A DNA stretch of 64,000 nt. It comes from Actinomyces sp. Lineage in GTDB: Bacteria; Actinomycetota; Actinomycetes; Actinomycetales; Actinomycetaceae. How positions within the stretch are numbered: position 1 is the first letter of the stretch; each line of letters starts with the position of its first letter. The stretch covers positions 1 to 64,000 of the forward strand of contig NZ_JARKVC010000033.1 in assembly GCF_029851875.1 (NCBI RefSeq), in the 5' to 3' direction. Made by a program: the position numbers and the translations under genes. The notes below the pieces were generated by a model, which saw only the letters and a program-made list of their open reading frames with translations, was not told the DNA's origin and ran no database searches. Shown piece after piece: positions 45,317 through 53,589 of this stretch.

Positions 45317-46672
45317 GTGAGCGCTCCACGCACCGTGTCCCCCGCTGTCACCGACCGTGAGCCCGTCGTGGCCGTCGTCGGAGGAGGCCAGCTGGCACGC
45401 ATGATGCAGGAGGAGGCCAGCGCGCTGGGCATCCACCTGCGTGCCCTCGTCGAGGCTCCGGACGGCTCAGCCGCCCAGGTCACCGTGGACGCACCAGTGG
45501 GACAGGCCGACGACGCCGCAGCACTCCGCCGGGTCGTGGCCGGGCAGGAGCAGCCGGGCGGTGACGCCGCCAGCCTGCAGGCCGGCGCGCCCGCTGACGT
45601 CCTCACCTTCGAGCACGAGCACCAGGACGCTGGCCTGCTGCGTGAGCTGGAGGACGACGGCGTCGCTGTCCACCCCACCCCGGCTGCCCTGGAGCTGGCG
45701 CGTGACAAGCTGGCGATGCGCCGCGCCATGGCGGGGGCCGGACTGCCTCAGCCGCGCTGGTGCGAGGCCACCGGCAGCCAGGAGGAGATGCGCGCTCAGG
45801 TCCTCGCCTTCGGCCAGGCCACGGGCTGGCCCCTGGTCGTCAAGACCCCGCGAGGCGGGTACGACGGTCACGGGGTCCTGCTGGTGCGCTCGCCGGCTGA
45901 GCTGGACGACGGCGAGGCCGCTGAGTGGATCGCCCAGACGGCTGCCGCGCGTGAGGGACGACAGACGGCTCAGACCGGAGGGGGCGGAAGCCTGGGAGGC
46001 GCGGCCGTGACCAGCCTGCTGCTGGAGGAGGCCGTGGCCTTCACCCGCGAGCTGGCCGTTGTGCTGGCCCGTAGCCCCAGCGGTGAGGTCGCCTGCTGGC
46101 CAGTGGTCGAGTCCGTCCAGGCTGACGGCGTGTGCTCCGAGGTCCTCGCCCCGGCCCCGGGCCTTGACGAGGCCGCTGCCCAGGAGGCCGAGAGCATCGG
46201 CCGTGCGGTGGCCGCCGGCTTCGGGGTGACCGGGGTGCTGGCCGTCGAGCTCTTCGCCGTCGAGAAGCCGGGCCAGCCCACCGCGCTGTACGTCAACGAG
46301 CTGGCCATGCGCCCGCACAACTCCGGCCACTGGACCCAGGACGGGGCCGTGACCAGCCAGTTCGCCCAGCACCTGCGGGCCGTGGCCGACCTTCCGCTGG
46401 GCTCCAGCGCACCGGTGGCCCGTGCCACCGTCATGGTCAACTACCTCGGGGGCGAGCACGAGCCCGCTCCCGGCATCCTGGCGCGCGCGCTCGCGGTCGA
46501 CCCACAGGCCCGTATCCACCTCTACGGCAAGCAGTGGCGTCCAGGTCGCAAGCTGGGCCACGTCAACCTCACCCTGCCAGGGGACCCGGCCCAGCCAGCC
46601 ACCGTGGAGGAGGCTCAGGCGCTGCGCGAGCGTGCGCGCGCCGTGGTCGCCGTCCTGCGCGGGGAGGCCTGA
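45317..46672 (+). CDS. purK: N5-carboxyaminoimidazole ribonucleotide synthase
   Basis: ATP-grasp enzyme that makes N5-CAIR from AIR, bicarbonate and ATP in purine synthesis. VAVVGGGQLARMMQ near the N-terminus, LVVKTPRGGYDGHGV (ATP loop), and NELAMRPHNSGHWTQDGAVTSQFAQHLRAV near 330-360. 451 aa, about 70 more than the minimum, with Gly/Gln-rich inserts. Upstream of purE, which uses its product. Confidence 0.93.
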   Translation: MSAPRTVSPAVTDREPVVAVVGGGQLARMMQEEASALGIHLRALVEAPDGSAAQVTVDAPVGQADDAAALRRVVAGQEQPGGDAASLQAGAPADVLTFEHEHQDAGLLRELEDDGVAVHPTPAALELARDKLAMRRAMAGAGLPQPRWCEATGSQEEMRAQVLAFGQATGWPLVVKTPRGGYDGHGVLLVRSPAELDDGEAAEWIAQTAAAREGRQTAQTGGGGSLGGAAVTSLLLEEAVAFTRELAVVLARSPSGEVACWPVVESVQADGVCSEVLAPAPGLDEAAAQEAESIGRAVAAGFGVTGVLAVELFAVEKPGQPTALYVNELAMRPHNSGHWTQDGAVTSQFAQHLRAVADLPLGSSAPVARATVMVNYLGGEHEPAPGILARALAVDPQARIHLYGKQWRPGRKLGHVNLTLPGDPAQPATVEEAQALRERARAVVAVLRGEA

Positions 46673-46717
46673 GCGCCGTACCGCCAGTCACCGACCACCT
46701 ACGGAAGAAGGAGTCTC

Positions 46718-47242
46718 ATGAGCGCCACCACCCAGCCCGTCGTCGGCATCGTCATGGGGTCAGACTCGGACTGGCCCACGATGGAGGCCGCGGCCCAGGC
46801 CCTGGACGAGCTCGGTATCAGCTACGAGGCTGACGTCGTCTCTGCCCACCGCATGCCCACCGAGATGATCGACTACGGCCGCACCGCCTCCAGCCGGGGC
46901 CTGCGCGTCATCATCGCCGGAGCGGGCGGCGCGGCGCACCTGCCAGGCATGCTCGCCGCCGTCACCGAGCTGCCGGTCATCGGCGTGCCGGTGCCGCTGA
47001 AGTACCTCGACGGGATGGACTCCCTGCTCTCCATCGTCCAGATGCCTGCAGGCGTGCCGGTCGCCACCGTCTCGATCGGCGGGGCCCGTAATGCCGGGCT
47101 CCTGGCAGCACGGGTGCTGGGAGCAGGTGAGGGCCCTGAGGCTGAGCGGATCCGTGCCGCCGTGCGGGACCTCCAGGCCGAGCTGGCGCAGGTGGCTCAC
47201 GCCAAGGGCGCTCGTCTGCGCCAGCGCCGTGCCCAGGCCTGA
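46718..47242 (+). CDS. purE: N5-carboxyaminoimidazole ribonucleotide mutase
   Basis: Converts N5-CAIR to [14 protein letters not shown] near the N-terminus, SAHRMP with the catalytic His, and [13 protein letters not shown]. 174 aa, class I PurE. GAAGAAGGAG lies just before the ATG. 45 bp after purK and in the same operon. Confidence 0.95.
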   Translation: MSATTQPVVGIVMGSDSDWPTMEAAAQALDELGISYEADVVSAHRMPTEMIDYGRTASSRGLRVIIAGAGGAAHLPGMLAAVTELPVIGVPVPLKYLDGMDSLLSIVQMPAGVPVATVSIGGARNAGLLAARVLGAGEGPEAERIRAAVRDLQAELAQVAHAKGARLRQRRAQA

Positions 47243-47294
47243 GGGGCCAGCGAGGTCAGCCCCTCCAAGCCACCTGCGAGGAGGCCTGTGCCAC

Positions 47295-47300
47295 TAGGAT
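47295..47300 (+). promoter_or_regulatory. -10 hexamer TAGGAT, leaderless layout, for galE
   Basis: TAGGAT, 6 nt, ATG at 47307. No ribosome site. Confidence 0.55.
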
Positions 47301-47306
47301 GGCCTC

Positions 47307-48296
47307 ATGAGCATTCTCGTTGCCGGAGGCGCCGGGTACATCGGCGCCCACGTCGTCCGTCTTCTCCTCGAGCGTGGGGACGAGGTGATCGTGGTCGACG
47401 ACCTGTCCTACGGCACACCCGAGAGGGTCGAGGGGGCAGACCTTCTCCAGCTCGACGTCGCCTCCGACGAGGCCGTCCAGGAGCTGTCGGACGTCATGGA
47501 GGCCCGAGGGGTCACCGCCGTCATCCACTTCGCGGCCCGCAAGCAGGTGGGCGAGTCCGTGGCGCGCCCGGCCTGGTACTACCAGCAGAACGTGGGCGGC
47601 CTGGCCAACATGATGCTCGCCATGGAGCGCGCACGTGTGGACCAGATGATCTTCTCCTCCTCCGCGGCCGTCTACGGCATGCCTCCGGTGGAGGTCGTGC
47701 CCGAGGACATCGAGTGCCACCCCATCAACCCCTACGGCGAGACCAAGCTCATCGGTGAGTGGATGATGGCTGACGCCGAGCGCGCCTGGGGCCTGCGCTG
47801 GGCGGGCCTGCGCTACTTCAACGTCGCTGGCGCTGGCTGGGACGACCTGGGCGACATGGCCACCCTCAACCTCATCCCCATGGTCCTGGAGCGCCTGGCC
47901 GAGGGAGACACCCCCAAGATCTTCGGTACCGACTACCCCACGCCGGACGGCACCTGCATCCGCGACTACATCCACGTGCGCGACCTGGCAGCGGCGCACA
48001 TCGCCGCGCTGGACTACCTGGCCAGCGGTGAGGAGATGAGTGAGCACGTGTTCAACGTGGGCACCGGGCAGGGCGCGAGCGTGCGTGAGGTCGTCTCGAA
48101 GGTCATCGCGGCCACCGGGCTCGCGGTGGAGCCGGAGGAGCTGCCGCGTCGCGCCGGCGACCCGCCTCAGCTCATCGGCAACGCCACCCGCATCGGCACG
48201 GTCCTGGGCTGGAAGGCCGAGCACGACCTCGACGACATCGTCACCTCCTCCTTCACCTCCTGGCAGGCGGATCCCAGCCGTCCGCACTTCGGCTGA
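47307..48296 (+). CDS. galE: UDP-glucose 4-epimerase
   Basis: Extended SDR enzyme that interconverts UDP-glucose and UDP-galactose (possibly also the N-acetyl forms). NAD-binding VAGGAGYIGAHVVRLL at 5-20, FSSSAAVYG with the catalytic Ser, NPYGETK with the Tyr-x3-Lys pair, and RDYIHVRDLA. 329 aa, normal. Leaderless-type start and a strong hairpin after the stop make it a single-gene unit; it can feed the polysaccharide region downstream. Confidence 0.93.
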   Translation: MSILVAGGAGYIGAHVVRLLLERGDEVIVVDDLSYGTPERVEGADLLQLDVASDEAVQELSDVMEARGVTAVIHFAARKQVGESVARPAWYYQQNVGGLANMMLAMERARVDQMIFSSSAAVYGMPPVEVVPEDIECHPINPYGETKLIGEWMMADAERAWGLRWAGLRYFNVAGAGWDDLGDMATLNLIPMVLERLAEGDTPKIFGTDYPTPDGTCIRDYIHVRDLAAAHIAALDYLASGEEMSEHVFNVGTGQGASVREVVSKVIAATGLAVEPEELPRRAGDPPQLIGNATRIGTVLGWKAEHDLDDIVTSSFTSWQADPSRPHFG

Positions 48297-48329
48297 GGCA
48301 CGGGCTGGCGCGAGGCCAGCGCACTGAGG

Positions 48330-48385
48330 ACACGGGCCTGACGTCCTACGAGGCAGTACGAGCCGGTAGGACATCAGGCCCGTGT
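48330..48385 (+). terminator. 20-bp stem hairpin after galE
   Basis: Arms 48330-48349 and 48366-48385 pair with a single mismatch around a 16-nt loop, about 34 bp after the galE stop. There is no U-run. Confidence 0.65.
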
Positions 48386-48435
48386 CTGTGCGCAGAAGGG
48401 CCAGGAGCGCCGCCGGGGCCAGGCGGCGCCGGTGA

Positions 48436-48471
48436 CGTTAACGCTGTCGTTATGCGCCGCTCGCCTAGGGT
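48436..48471 (+). promoter_or_regulatory. Promoter region of the second response-regulator gene
   Basis: An A/T-rich island with TAACG-CTGT-CGTTA (inverted repeat 48439-48452) that also reads as a direct repeat of CGTTA (48436-48440 and 48448-48452, 12-bp period), followed by a -10-like TAGGGT at 48466-48471. The layout suits binding by an OmpR-type regulator, possibly the gene's own product. Confidence 0.4.
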
Positions 48472-48541
48472 GGCTGGGCCGCCCGGAGGCCGGGGGTGGT
48501 GCCACCGGTTCACGAGGCGAACGGCACCGTCGAGACATGAT

Positions 48542-48546
48542 GGAGG
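48542..48546 (+). promoter_or_regulatory. Shine-Dalgarno GGAGG that decides the regulator start
   Basis: GGAGG is 8 nt before the GTG at 48555; the two in-frame ATGs at 48537 and 48540 lie upstream of or on it. The protein should start at 48555. Confidence 0.6.
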
Positions 48547-48554
48547 TCACGCAC

Positions 48555-49214
48555 GTGCGCATTCTGCTCGCCGAGGACGAGGCCCACCTGGCCAAGGCGA
48601 TCGCTACGGGCCTGCGTGGTCAGGCCATGGCCGTCGACGTCGTCTCTGACGGCGCGCAGGTCCTGGAGCAGGTCGAGATCAACGACTACGACGTCGTCGT
48701 CCTGGACCGCGACCTGCCCATCGTCCACGGTGACACGGTCTGCGCCGCCCTGTCTCGCACCCACCCTGAGGTCCGCATCCTGATGCTCACGGCCGCCCGC
48801 TCCCTGGAGGACCGGGTCGCCGGGTTCCGGCTCGGGGCGGACGACTACCTCACCAAGCCCTTCGAGTTCCCCGAGCTCGTGGTGCGCCTGCGGGCGCTGG
48901 GCAGGCGCACGCCCCTGGCCCAGGGGCCGGTTCTGGAGTCTCACGGCGTTCGGCTTGACCCCTTCAAGAGGGAGGTCCTGCGGGACGGCAGGAACGTGCG
49001 GCTCAGCCCCAAGGAGTTCGCGGTGCTCCAGCTCCTCATGGAGGCCGACGGCGGAGTCCTGTCCGCCGAGACCCTGCTGGAGAAGGCCTGGGACGAGAAC
49101 ATCGACCCCTTCACCAACACGGTCAGGGTCACGATCTCCAAGCTGCGCAAGAGGCTCGGGGAACCACCCGTCATCCACACGATTGCCGGCGTCGGCTACT
49201 GCTTCGGTGAGTGA
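48555..49214 (+). CDS. OmpR-family response regulator
   Basis: 219 aa. Receiver: RILLAEDEAHLAKAI, phospho-acceptor D51 (VVVLDRDLP), the usual Thr in LMLTAAR and KPF Lys near 101. DNA-binding winged helix: SPKEFAVLQLLMEADGGVLSAE...VRVTISKLRKRLG...GVGYCFGE. The frame is open to 48432, but the ribosome site points to the GTG at 48555. Followed by its likely kinase after 15 bp. Confidence 0.92.
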   Translation: MRILLAEDEAHLAKAIATGLRGQAMAVDVVSDGAQVLEQVEINDYDVVVLDRDLPIVHGDTVCAALSRTHPEVRILMLTAARSLEDRVAGFRLGADDYLTKPFEFPELVVRLRALGRRTPLAQGPVLESHGVRLDPFKREVLRDGRNVRLSPKEFAVLQLLMEADGGVLSAETLLEKAWDENIDPFTNTVRVTISKLRKRLGEPPVIHTIAGVGYCFGE

Positions 49215-49217
49215 GCC

Positions 49218-49222
49218 GGAGG
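49218..49222 (+). promoter_or_regulatory. Shine-Dalgarno GGAGG for a TTG start
   Basis: GGAGG, 7-nt spacer, TTG at 49230. No ATG or GTG fits this site in the kinase frame. Confidence 0.55.
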
Positions 49223-49229
49223 CCCACGG

Positions 49230-50435
49230 TTGCGACACCGCACAGATGACGCCCACGACGAGCCCGACCAGCACCCGCAGGACACGACACCACCGGCTCG
49301 CCCCAGGCGGCCGGCGATCCGCACCAGGCTCACGCTGACCTACGTCGCGCTGGTCACGGGTGCGGGGGCGATCCTCATCGCGATGGTGGGCCTCTACGCC
49401 TCCCTGGCCTCGGTCCAGATCAGCTTGGGCGGGAGCGGGCACACACCCGCCGGCATCGCGCTCGACCTCGCCGTCATGCGCGAGCTGCTCCTGTCGATCC
49501 TGGGCGTGTCCGTCGTGGTCCTGGCCGCCCTCGCCCTGGCCTCGGGACTGATCGGCTGGGTCGTGGCGGGAAGGGTCCTAGCGCCTCTGGCGACCATGAG
49601 CGCTGCTGCCCGAGAGGCCGCGCGCGGCGACCTCAGCCAGCGGCTGGACCTCGGCGGCCCGCGCGACGAGATCCGGGAGCTGGCAGACGTCTTTGACACC
49701 ATGCTCGACTCACTGGAGCAGTCCCTGAGCTCCTACCAGCGCTTCGCGGCCAACACCTCTCACGAGCTGCGTACCCCGCTGGCCACCATCCAGACCATGA
49801 TCGACGTCACGCTGGCCAACCCGCAGGCCGACGCCCAGGAGCTGCGTGACCTGCTGGAGCGGGTGAGAGCCACCAACGCCCGCAACGCCAGGATCGTGGA
49901 CGCGATGCTGGACCTGGCCCAGGCGCAGTCAGCGAGACTGCGGCGGCGTCCGTGCGACCTGGAGGCGCTGGTGCACGAGGCGGTGGAGGACGTCGCCGCT
50001 GAGGCTCGGGAGGCCGGGGTCAGGCTGGACGTGCGAGCCCACCCTGACCGGGCGTCCAGGACGGGCCAGGACAAGGAGGGGCCCTGGGCCTTGATCCTGG
50101 GGGACTCCCGCCTCCTGCGGCAGGCGGTGCTCAACGTGCTGCGCAACGCGGTGCGTCACAACACGGTGGGCGGCGTCGTGGAGATCGTGCTGGAGGCCCA
50201 GGGCTGCGATCTCGTGCTCACGGTGACCAACACCGGCCCCGTGGTCGACGCCGAGAGCCTGGCCTCCCTGACCGAGCCCTTTGTCCGGGGCCGGGATCGT
50301 GCCGCGGGAAGCGGCTACGGACTGGGACTGGCCATCGTGGACGCGGTGGTGCGGGCGCATGACGGCACGCTCAGCCTGCGTGCACGTGAGCGCGGCGGGC
50401 TGGTCACGACGCTGCGGGTACCTGCCCAGTCCTGA
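49230..50435 (+). CDS. Sensor histidine kinase (TTG start)
   Basis: 401 aa. Hydrophilic N-terminus, membrane segments near 35-60 and 88-113 with about 28 external residues, HAMP (RVLAPLATMSAAAREAARGDLSQRLD), phospho-acceptor H178 (FAANTSHELRTPLATI), N box (LNVLRNAVRHN), and G2 (GSGYGLGLAIVDAVVRAHDG). TTG is the only start fitting the ribosome site. Probable partner of the regulator directly upstream. Signal unknown. Confidence 0.9.
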   Translation: MRHRTDDAHDEPDQHPQDTTPPARPRRPAIRTRLTLTYVALVTGAGAILIAMVGLYASLASVQISLGGSGHTPAGIALDLAVMRELLLSILGVSVVVLAALALASGLIGWVVAGRVLAPLATMSAAAREAARGDLSQRLDLGGPRDEIRELADVFDTMLDSLEQSLSSYQRFAANTSHELRTPLATIQTMIDVTLANPQADAQELRDLLERVRATNARNARIVDAMLDLAQAQSARLRRRPCDLEALVHEAVEDVAAEAREAGVRLDVRAHPDRASRTGQDKEGPWALILGDSRLLRQAVLNVLRNAVRHNTVGGVVEIVLEAQGCDLVLTVTNTGPVVDAESLASLTEPFVRGRDRAAGSGYGLGLAIVDAVVRAHDGTLSLRARERGGLVTTLRVPAQS

Positions 50436-50495
50436 CCCCCTCTGTCCTCTCTCAAGCGGGGAAAGCCGGGGAGGCCCGCTGATACCTGCCCGGGA

Positions 50496-52112
50496 TCAGC
50501 CCGTCGCGAGCTGGTTGAGGTCGGCCGTGGTCAGGGAGCCGGAGCGCACCTTGGAGAAGAAGTCTGGCGCGGTGGTGTCCTGAAGCAGGACCGCCGAGCC
50601 GATGCCGCCAGGACGATAGTCCAGGGAGGCGATGGGCGGCGCCCCGGTCAGGCCCTGGGACGAGGCGGAGCGGAAGGCCATCATCATCTGGGCCAGGTCC
50701 GTGGTGCCCGTCTCCTGGTCTACCGTCAGGGCGTGCGTGCCGGCCTCCACCAGGGCGTCCTGGCGCGAGAAGCTGGTCAGTGTCTTCAGGGAGGCGGCCT
50801 CGGAGACGACGGCGGAGATCACCGCGCGCTGACGCAGCCCACGGCCGATGTCTCCGGTGGGGTCCGACTTGCGCATCCGGGAGTACGCCAGGGCCTTGGT
50901 GCCGTCGACCCGCTGGCAGGTGCCCTGGGAGGTGTCCCAGACCAGCCCGGAGTCGGGGTCGACGACGTCATAGTCCAGGCAGACCTCGACCCCTCCCACG
51001 GCGTCAACCACCTGCTCCACGGCGCCCATGCCGACCTCGGTGTAGTGGTCCACGGTCAGGCCAGTGAGGTCCTGGACCGTGCGGACCAGGAGCGGGGCGC
51101 CGCCGAAGGAGTAGGAGGCGTTGATCTTGTTGCCGTCGTAGCCCGGGATCGTCACGTAGGTGTCACGCGGCAGGGAGATGAGTGAGGTCTGGCCGTTGGG
51201 GGCCTTGTTGAGCACCATGATCGAGTCCGCGCGGGCCCCGGAGGTCTCGTCCTGGACGGTGCCGGAGCCGGCGCCACGGGCGTCGGAGCCGACGATGAGC
51301 CAGGTCTCGCCGTCGGAGGTGTCCGGGGTGGAGACCAGGGCCTCCACGCGCCCGAGCCCGGAGCTGATCTCGTGGGCGAGCCATCCCACCCGGGCGACCA
51401 CGAGGACCAGCGCCAGCACGAGGACGGCTGCCACCCACCGCAGCGGGTGACGGCGACGGCGTCGAGGTGAGGGACGCGGCGACGGCTGCGCAGGGAGAGG
51501 ACCGTGGGGACCCGCAGGGCCGTCAGGCGAGTGGGAGCCCCCCGGGGTGAGCGGGCGCGGTTGGAGAGCAGGGCGTGAGGGAGCCTGAGCTGGGTAGGAG
51601 GCTCGTGGCGGGTAGGAGGTGGGCTGCGGGCGGGCTCCGGCGCGCTGGGAGCCGGCAGGCATGACCCGGGTAGGGCGGGGCGCTGCCTGCGCAGGTGAGT
51701 CCAGGGGGACGGCGGAGGAGCCGGGACGGGCGTGGCTGTGGCCGGTGGCCGACGGGCGGCGCGGTGCTCCTGAGCGCGGGTCCTGGCGGGAGGGGCGGCT
51801 GGCCTGACCTCCCGCGGCCGAGGCTGGAGCGGCCGTGCCCGCCTGCCTGCGAGATCCGTCCCGGCCTGCCTGTGAACCTCGTGAGGACGCGGGTTGACGG
51901 CGGGAGGGCGCGGCGGCCTGCCGTGAGCGCGCGGAGGAGGGTGGTGACGGTCGCACGGGCCGGAAGGAGGGCGGTACCGACGGCGGCTGGGCCCCGGCAC
52001 CGGCGTGCGGGGCTGGCGGGACGTGATCGTCCTGGCCTGAGCGGCGACGGCGTGGTCGACCGGAGCCGGGGGCGAAGGACGGGGGCAGGTCGCCGGAGTC
52101 GGTCGGAGTCAC
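50496..52112 (-). CDS. LytR-CpsA-Psr (LCP) family protein with long Pro/Arg/Ser-rich N-terminus
   Basis: 538 aa. Residues 1-222 are Pro/Arg/Ser/Gln-rich and probably disordered in the cytoplasm; one membrane segment at about 225-245; LCP domain about 268-430 with VGSDARG, ADSIMVL, SLPRDTYVTIPG, and YSRMRKSDPTGDIGRGLRQR. LCP proteins transfer glycopolymers from polyprenyl carriers to peptidoglycan or other cell-wall acceptors. GTG start with no good ribosome site; an in-frame stop lies only 10 codons upstream. 55 bp downstream of a second LCP gene, same strand. Confidence 0.88.
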   Translation of the reverse strand: MTPTDSGDLPPSFAPGSGRPRRRRSGQDDHVPPAPHAGAGAQPPSVPPSFRPVRPSPPSSARSRQAAAPSRRQPASSRGSQAGRDGSRRQAGTAAPASAAGGQASRPSRQDPRSGAPRRPSATGHSHARPGSSAVPLDSPAQAAPRPTRVMPAGSQRAGARPQPTSYPPRASYPAQAPSRPALQPRPLTPGGSHSPDGPAGPHGPLPAQPSPRPSPRRRRRHPLRWVAAVLVLALVLVVARVGWLAHEISSGLGRVEALVSTPDTSDGETWLIVGSDARGAGSGTVQDETSGARADSIMVLNKAPNGQTSLISLPRDTYVTIPGYDGNKINASYSFGGAPLLVRTVQDLTGLTVDHYTEVGMGAVEQVVDAVGGVEVCLDYDVVDPDSGLVWDTSQGTCQRVDGTKALAYSRMRKSDPTGDIGRGLRQRAVISAVVSEAASLKTLTSFSRQDALVEAGTHALTVDQETGTTDLAQMMMAFRSASSQGLTGAPPIASLDYRPGGIGSAVLLQDTTAPDFFSKVRSGSLTTADLNQLATG

Positions 52113-52167
52113 AGGTGGAGGGCCTCGCAGAGCTCGGGGTCAGGGCGATGGACGGGCAGAGAGCGGC

Positions 52168-53436
52168 TCATGAGCCGGAGGCGTAGCACTGGGCGGCCGG
52201 GTCCTGGCTCGCTTCACCGGTCGTGGTGGTGTCGGTGGACTGCTGGGGCTCCTGCTCGCCCTCCTCGCCAGCGGGCTGGTCCTGGGGTGCGGTGCCGGCC
52301 TCGTCAGCCGACGGCGTGGCGCCGGTTCCCTGGAGCGAGACGTTCTCGGAGCCGACGGGGACGTCGTTGATCAGGGCGCTCCACACGTCCTGCGCCTCGT
52401 AGGTGGGGACCACACGGGCGCCGACCAGGGCGTTGGGCATCGTGATGAAGCTGACCTTCTCCATCCCGATGGCCTGCAGCGACTGGGCCAGGCCCGCCAG
52501 GGTCGTCAGGCTGCCGATGCGTGGTGAGGTGGTCAGGGTGGACAGCGCCGAGCGGGCGAAGGAGTACAGGTCGTCGGCATTGGACAGCAGGCTCTTGGAC
52601 TGGGCTGTGCGCAGCATGGCGCCCATGAGGTTCTGCTGACGCTCGATGCGGCTGAGGTCCGATCCGTCACCGGCGCCGTAGCGTGCGCGCGCGTACTGCA
52701 GGGCCGTGAAGCCGTCGAAGTGGTAGCAGCCGGCGTCGAGCACCAGGCCGGTGTGCGCGGCGTCGTTGATGTCGTCGCTGACGTAGACGGTGACGCCGCC
52801 CAGGGCGTCCACCATCCGCTGGAGCCCGGCGAAGTCGACGACGACGAACTCGTCGATGTGGATGCCGGTGAGCTGCTCGACCGTCTTGAGGGTGCAGGCC
52901 GCACCGGCGGCCACGTCCTCAGCGCTGGTGCCCTCGCCGGCCCCGTTGGAGAAGGCGGAGTTGAACATGGCGCTGGACTGGGCGTAGGTCGTGGTCCCGT
53001 CAGCCCGGGTGCACGAGGGGATCTCCAGCAGCGTGTCACGAGGGATGGAGACAACCTCGATCCGCGAGCGGTCGGCGGACACGTGCATGATCATCGCGGT
53101 GTCCGAGCGGGCCCCGGCGACCTCGTCGCTGCCGGCGGAGCCGTCGACGTTGTTGTCGCCGCCGCGGGTGTCAGAGCCCACGACCAGGATGTTGACGGCC
53201 ACTCCCGCGTAGTCGTCAGTCACCTTCTCCGCGTCCGTGCGCGTCGGCCGCGCGGTACCGATCATGCTGGCCACGTCGACCCGCGTGACCTGGCTCTGCA
53301 GGTCGTGGTAGGCGATCGCCACGAAGGAGGTGGCGAAGAGGACGACGGCGAGGACTGCCGCCATGACGGTGCGTCCGCCGTGGCGGCTCAGGTCCTTGAC
53401 GGAGTGGCGCGCGGGAGGCCTAGGTCGTGAAGACAC
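52168..53436 (-). CDS. LytR-CpsA-Psr (LCP) family protein
   Basis: About 422 aa. Short cytoplasmic N-terminus, one membrane segment (near 25-45 of this form), then the LCP domain: LVVGSDTRGG, GARSDTAMIMHV, SIPRDTLLEIPS, GGVTVYVSDDI and QYARARYGAGDGSDLSRIERQQ. The C-terminal tail is acidic/Gln-rich. The open frame allows an ATG at 53448 or 53442, but TATGAT (53449-53444) lies over those codons and 7 nt before the GTG at 53436, so I take the GTG. With the neighbouring LCP it probably ligates the polysaccharide made by the cluster to its right. Confidence 0.87.
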   Translation of the reverse strand: MSSRPRPPARHSVKDLSRHGGRTVMAAVLAVVLFATSFVAIAYHDLQSQVTRVDVASMIGTARPTRTDAEKVTDDYAGVAVNILVVGSDTRGGDNNVDGSAGSDEVAGARSDTAMIMHVSADRSRIEVVSIPRDTLLEIPSCTRADGTTTYAQSSAMFNSAFSNGAGEGTSAEDVAAGAACTLKTVEQLTGIHIDEFVVVDFAGLQRMVDALGGVTVYVSDDINDAAHTGLVLDAGCYHFDGFTALQYARARYGAGDGSDLSRIERQQNLMGAMLRTAQSKSLLSNADDLYSFARSALSTLTTSPRIGSLTTLAGLAQSLQAIGMEKVSFITMPNALVGARVVPTYEAQDVWSALINDVPVGSENVSLQGTGATPSADEAGTAPQDQPAGEEGEQEPQQSTDTTTTGEASQDPAAQCYASGS

Positions 53437-53443
53437 GAACATG

Positions 53444-53449
53444 ATCATA
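53444..53449 (-). promoter_or_regulatory. -10 hexamer TATGAT for LCP gene
   Basis: Near-consensus -10 on the minus strand, 7 nt before the GTG at 53436. Confidence 0.45.
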
Positions 53450-53577
53450 GGGAAAGGTGCTGTCTCTTCGGCTGTGATCCCGTCCTTCTCCAGGAGGAAG
53501 GTGGCGAGAGGAGCGTGGTGTGAGCCTCATCGACCGGCCTCCTGACTCCCTGCGAGGCGGTGGGTGGGTGGGTCGGC

Positions 53578-53583
53578 TAGTCT
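53578..53583 (+). promoter_or_regulatory. -10 hexamer TAGTCT, leaderless layout, for glycosyltransferase gene
   Basis: TAGTCT, 6 nt, GTG at 53590. Confidence 0.55.
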
Positions 53584-53589
53584 CCTGGC

